Below, one piece after another: positions 61,749-64,000 of a stretch of 64,000 nucleotides of DNA. The stretch comes from Paenibacillus antibioticophila. GTDB taxonomy: Bacteria; Bacillota; Bacilli; Paenibacillales; Paenibacillaceae. Below the pieces are notes generated by a model. That model did not search any database and had not been told where the DNA came from. It worked only from the letters and a program-made list of their open reading frames with translations. Each line of letters opens with the position of its first letter. Position 1 is the stretch's first letter. The stretch spans positions 402,496 to 466,495 of the forward strand of contig NZ_HG005142.1 in assembly GCF_000455265.1 (NCBI RefSeq). The letters are read 5' to 3'. The position numbers and the translations under genes were made by a program.

Positions 61749-62015
61749 ATGATTTTATATCTAACCAGTAATGCACGGGTCAATCTATTGGATTTTCTGG
61801 AGGAGGAACAAGAACTACCAGTAAAAAAGCTGGTCGGACAATTTTCTTTTTTATCTATTGTCGTCAGAGATATGCGGCATTTCGCTCATGTTCGCTACGT
61901 AGCTCTAGACCGTGCAGCGATGACAGATTCGGATAATGAGTTGATTCAAGCGCTACTCTCTTACCTAACGATTTATGATATGCGCATGGTGCTTATAGCA
62001 AACATTTTCCATTGA
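61749..62015 (+). pseudogene. Truncated last ICE gene (CpaE/TadZ-like N-terminus)
   Basis: The frame reads MILYLTSNARVNLLDFLEEE, then PVKKLVGQFSFLSIVVRDMR, HFAHVRYVALDRAAM and LSYLTIYDMRMVLIA, then ends abruptly NIFH. The body resembles the N-terminus of longer ATPase-like proteins of Firmicute ICEs that normally continue past the VIVIA-type strand. The last four codons look like random read-through into foreign sequence. AGAGGGATAAATC precedes the start. The truncation point (about 62003) marks the right break of the element. Confidence 0.6.
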
Positions 62016-62383
62016 ACCATATTGTGAATACACAAATACCTCATCGAAAAAGGAGAACAGCTGTTTTTTCAGCAGCAGGAACGATGCATCTGTTCCCCCA
62101 ATATTTGGTCTAATGGACCATTGACCGCAGCATCTCAAACATCAGAAGGGTAGCAAAGGGGCTTTTAGCTCGTTTAGTTCAGTGCGAAGCTAAGATATGG
62201 TGTGAGTAGTAGCTCAGTTTTCTAAATCAAGAAGAGCAGCAATTCTCAAGTTTTTTGGGAACTGCTGCTCTAATTTTTATTTCGTTTAAATAAAGACACT
62301 AATATATTGAATAATATAAGAAGATTATTCAATCTTGATCTTGTCTTCGTTGTTCTCAGCTAAAGTAGCATGCAAGAGGCTTG
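62016..62383. other. Junction stretch right of the element
   Basis: No gene or tRNA is supported. It holds the terminator at 62233-62280 and a perfect inverted repeat TTGAATAAT-n8-ATTATTCAA at 62307-62332 near the 3' end of the minus-strand isomerase gene, possibly a transcription end or protein-binding site. No copy of the left tRNA-Leu fragment was found here. Confidence 0.45.
62233..62280 (+). terminator. Rho-independent terminator
   Basis: AGAGCAGCA pairs with TGCTGCTCT around an inner loop, followed by AATTTTTATTT. It would stop transcription leaving the conjugative element. Confidence 0.7.
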
Positions 62384-63241
62384 TTAGAACAACTCTGCAT
62401 AGCCAAGCTGCCTCAAATAGCGAGCTGAGGTTTCTAGGCAATCAAAAGGATCCTTGCCATAGGTATCATCCTGCTCCACAAGGAAATACTTTACGCCGCT
62501 CGCAAGCCCAGTTTCCATAATACCTTTGATATCCAAATTTCCCAAGCCCAGTTCAGCAAACTCAATGTTGTTATTAAATTTATACATAAATTTGCTTATA
62601 TCTTTAAAATCTTCTTCAACTGCTTGTATACGGCCAACTCTAAAATCTTTTAAATGCAGCAGTGAAATCCTCCCTGCGAATCTTTTAATGATTTCAATAG
62701 GGTTTTCACCTCCACGCTGTACCCAATGCACATCTAGTTCAAACCCAAGCTTGGAAGTGCTGTTCAGCATGATCTCAAGCAAATATTTTCCGTCATATTT
62801 TTCAAATTCAATATGATGGTTATGATAGTGAAGTTCTATGCCATGCGCTGCCAACTGCTCCGCTATAGTTTCCGCCTCTTGAATATAGGCAATAATTTTA
62901 TCTTTATGGCCTATCAGATGAAATGGCATCATACCAATGCGTATAGTATTGCAACCTAGTTGCTTACAGTCATTTACGATTTTATCAAAATCCTGAGTCA
63001 AAGATTCACCGGGCACCCCTGGAAATGTTTCAAGCAAGGCACTTACCGAAACAATCGTAATACCAAATGCTGAACTTGCTCTTCGAAGTTCAGTGACATT
63101 GTCATTGCTCATTTCAATGTTACTTATCTCAACATAGCTAAAACCGAGGTCTTTTATTTTTCTAAATGTTTCATAGATACCGATTTCTGCTATCTTGTTC
63201 TTTAGATTAAACATTTGCAAACCAATTTTCCCATGTGTCAT
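62384..63241 (-). CDS. Sugar phosphate isomerase/epimerase (xylose isomerase-like TIM barrel)
   Basis: The 285-residue protein fits the AP endonuclease 2/xylose isomerase-like barrel: MFNLKNKIAEIGIYETFRKI, YVEISNIEMS, IELHYHNHHIEFEKYDG with metal-binding histidine and glutamate, GFELDVHWVQRGG with Asp/His, LLHLKDFRVGRI and EFAELGLGNLDIKG with the final glutamate. Related enzymes include inosose dehydratase IolE and sugar 3-keto epimerases. The start overlaps the stop of the oxidoreductase gene (ATGA), after GGAGAAGAAGG, so the two are translationally coupled and likely act on the same oxidised sugar. Confidence 0.85.
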   Translation of the reverse strand: MTHGKIGLQMFNLKNKIAEIGIYETFRKIKDLGFSYVEISNIEMSNDNVTELRRASSAFGITIVSVSALLETFPGVPGESLTQDFDKIVNDCKQLGCNTIRIGMMPFHLIGHKDKIIAYIQEAETIAEQLAAHGIELHYHNHHIEFEKYDGKYLLEIMLNSTSKLGFELDVHWVQRGGENPIEIIKRFAGRISLLHLKDFRVGRIQAVEEDFKDISKFMYKFNNNIEFAELGLGNLDIKGIMETGLASGVKYFLVEQDDTYGKDPFDCLETSARYLRQLGYAELF

Positions 63242-63999
63242 TCCTTCTTCTCCTTTAAGTTGATTTCCATTCTAATTTGTGAAGATTTGCAGATGGCTTC
63301 AATCATCCAAATCGATATTGCAGCATCTTTGACATGAACGTAATCTTGGGAATCATTCTGGATGCACTGATAGAATTTACGAATAAGCTTAATGTGGCCC
63401 GCTCCATAGTAGAATTTAGACCCTGGCATTCTACTGTCCTCCACCAAACGTTCAGTTATTCCATCTTCGTTTATCTTCCATAAAATATTATCTTTGATCC
63501 TAAACGTAGCTTGCTCTAGAATCACTTCAACTTCAGTACTTGAATTATCCACGTATGCATTGGTGGCAAAAAAGAGTCCTGTTGCTCCACTTGTAAACCG
63601 AATTTGGGCTGATGCCGTATCCTCCACTTCAATCCCATAATCCAAAAGCTGGCTGACTGAACCGCGTATAGATGCAATCTTACCACCCAGCAATTGCATT
63701 TGATCCAGGGTATGAATGGCTTGATTAATTATAACACCGCCGCCGGATAACTTCTTTTGACCCCGCCAAGGCTTGATTGTATAATATTCCTGGGACCGAG
63801 ACCAAGAAACAATTCCTTTAATCCCCTTTACAGCTCCGTATTGTCCTTGTGCGACAATTTCCTGCAGTTTTTCAAAAGTCTCATTGAATCGGTTTTGAAA
63901 GCATATTCCGATTTTCACATGTCTGTTTTCCGCTTCAAGTGCAATGAATGCGTTAACCTCATCAGCATTTAACGCGAGCGGTTTCTCTTGGAACACATG
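63238..63999 (-). CDS. Gfo/Idh/MocA-family oxidoreductase, 5' end outside window
   Basis: The visible 253 codons start inside the dinucleotide-binding domain at HVFQEKPLALNADEV, the conserved EKP motif. They continue with IGICFQNRFNETFEKLQEIV, KPWRGQKKLSGGGVIINQAI, HTLDQMQLLGGKIASIRGSV and the C-terminal sheet domain (VEDTASAQIRFTSGATGLFF). The N-terminal Rossmann glycines (about 85 residues) lie beyond the right window edge. Family members oxidise sugars or inositols with NAD(P). It probably makes the keto-sugar handled by the coupled isomerase. Confidence 0.88.
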   Translation of the reverse strand, partial: HVFQEKPLALNADEVNAFIALEAENRHVKIGICFQNRFNETFEKLQEIVAQGQYGAVKGIKGIVSWSRSQEYYTIKPWRGQKKLSGGGVIINQAIHTLDQMQLLGGKIASIRGSVSQLLDYGIEVEDTASAQIRFTSGATGLFFATNAYVDNSSTEVEVILEQATFRIKDNILWKINEDGITERLVEDSRMPGSKFYYGAGHIKLIRKFYQCIQNDSQDYVHVKDAAISIWMIEAICKSSQIRMEINLKEKKE

Positions 64000-64000
64000 A

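Larger units (their letters stand above)
16482..62003 (+). mobile_element. Integrative conjugative element, left edge decayed and right end truncated
   Basis: One nearly co-directional block holds partition genes, a methylase/helicase, a primase, oriT-like DNA, a relaxase, a coupling ATPase, VirB2/3/4/6-like proteins and a Tad pilus set. These are interrupted by two AT-rich, partly opposite-strand defence cargo blocks. The left edge is marked by an integrase tail and a tRNA-Leu 3' fragment (16666-16716). The right edge is set by an abruptly shortened final gene. No direct repeat of the tRNA fragment and no complete integrase were found near 62 kb. Confidence 0.75.

Noticed and set aside
62016..62383. 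Right attachment site matching the left tRNA-Leu fragment
   Set aside because: I searched by eye for the T-arm sequence on both strands and found no copy in this gap.
1..64000. CRISPR array
   Set aside because: No regularly spaced direct repeats with unique spacers were seen anywhere, and no cas-like genes.

Overview
The window looks like a piece of a Paenibacillus-type (Bacillales) chromosome. Supporting signs are the YesM/YesN-style sensor kinase and AraC response regulator driving a sugar ABC transporter, strong AGGAGG ribosome binding sites, frequent TTG and GTG starts, and family-level matches to Firmicute proteins. No species can be named from sequence alone.

Left chromosomal part (1-16.4 kb). 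The first 5.6 kb is patchy: a 5'-cut propeller-like protein, a small lipoprotein, a VOC/glyoxalase protein, a divergent HxlR regulator and zinc-type alcohol dehydrogenase pair, and several decayed fragments (ABC permease, aldo/keto reductase, unidentified pieces). From 15.6 kb down to 5.7 kb the minus strand carries a carbohydrate system: sensor kinase, response regulator, solute-binding lipoprotein, two permeases, a GH130 phosphorylase and a secreted beta-helix glycosidase with a CBM6-like domain. The logic is outside cutting, import, and phosphorolysis inside, probably of manno-oligosaccharides.

Integrative conjugative element (about 16.4-62.0 kb). Its left edge has an IS110-type transposase tail, a tyrosine integrase tail and a tRNA-Leu 3' fragment. 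Then come parA, parB, a DUF6075 gene and a 2202-codon methylase/helicase gene. A separate TnpV-like gene is nested in another frame of that helicase gene. Two AT-rich cargo blocks interrupt the backbone. Cargo 1 (26-31 kb) is a Gabija-like OLD nuclease and UvrD helicase operon with a membrane protein. Cargo 2 (32.9-39.7 kb) has a broken PLD-EVE gene, a PIN protein, a TIGR02391 protein and a 1083-codon protein with a nuclease-like N-terminus. A DUF3991/TOPRIM primase lies between them.

The transfer region (39.9-62.0 kb) runs in one direction: an oriT-like palindrome cluster, a MobC-like protein, a MobP-type relaxase, small accessory proteins, a VirD4-type coupling ATPase, VirB2-, VirB6- and VirB3-like proteins, and a nearly complete Tad/Flp pilus set (TadV, CpaB, TadZ, TadA/CpaF, TadB, TadC and pilin-like proteins). 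It continues with a promoter, secreted proteins, a C39-like peptidase and VirB4. The last gene (61.75 kb) looks truncated, and no right attachment site or complete integrase is visible, so the element is probably a stranded remnant that could move only with help.

Right chromosomal part (62.0-64.0 kb). A translationally coupled pair, a Gfo/Idh/MocA dehydrogenase (cut by the window edge) and a TIM-barrel sugar isomerase, returns to carbohydrate metabolism.
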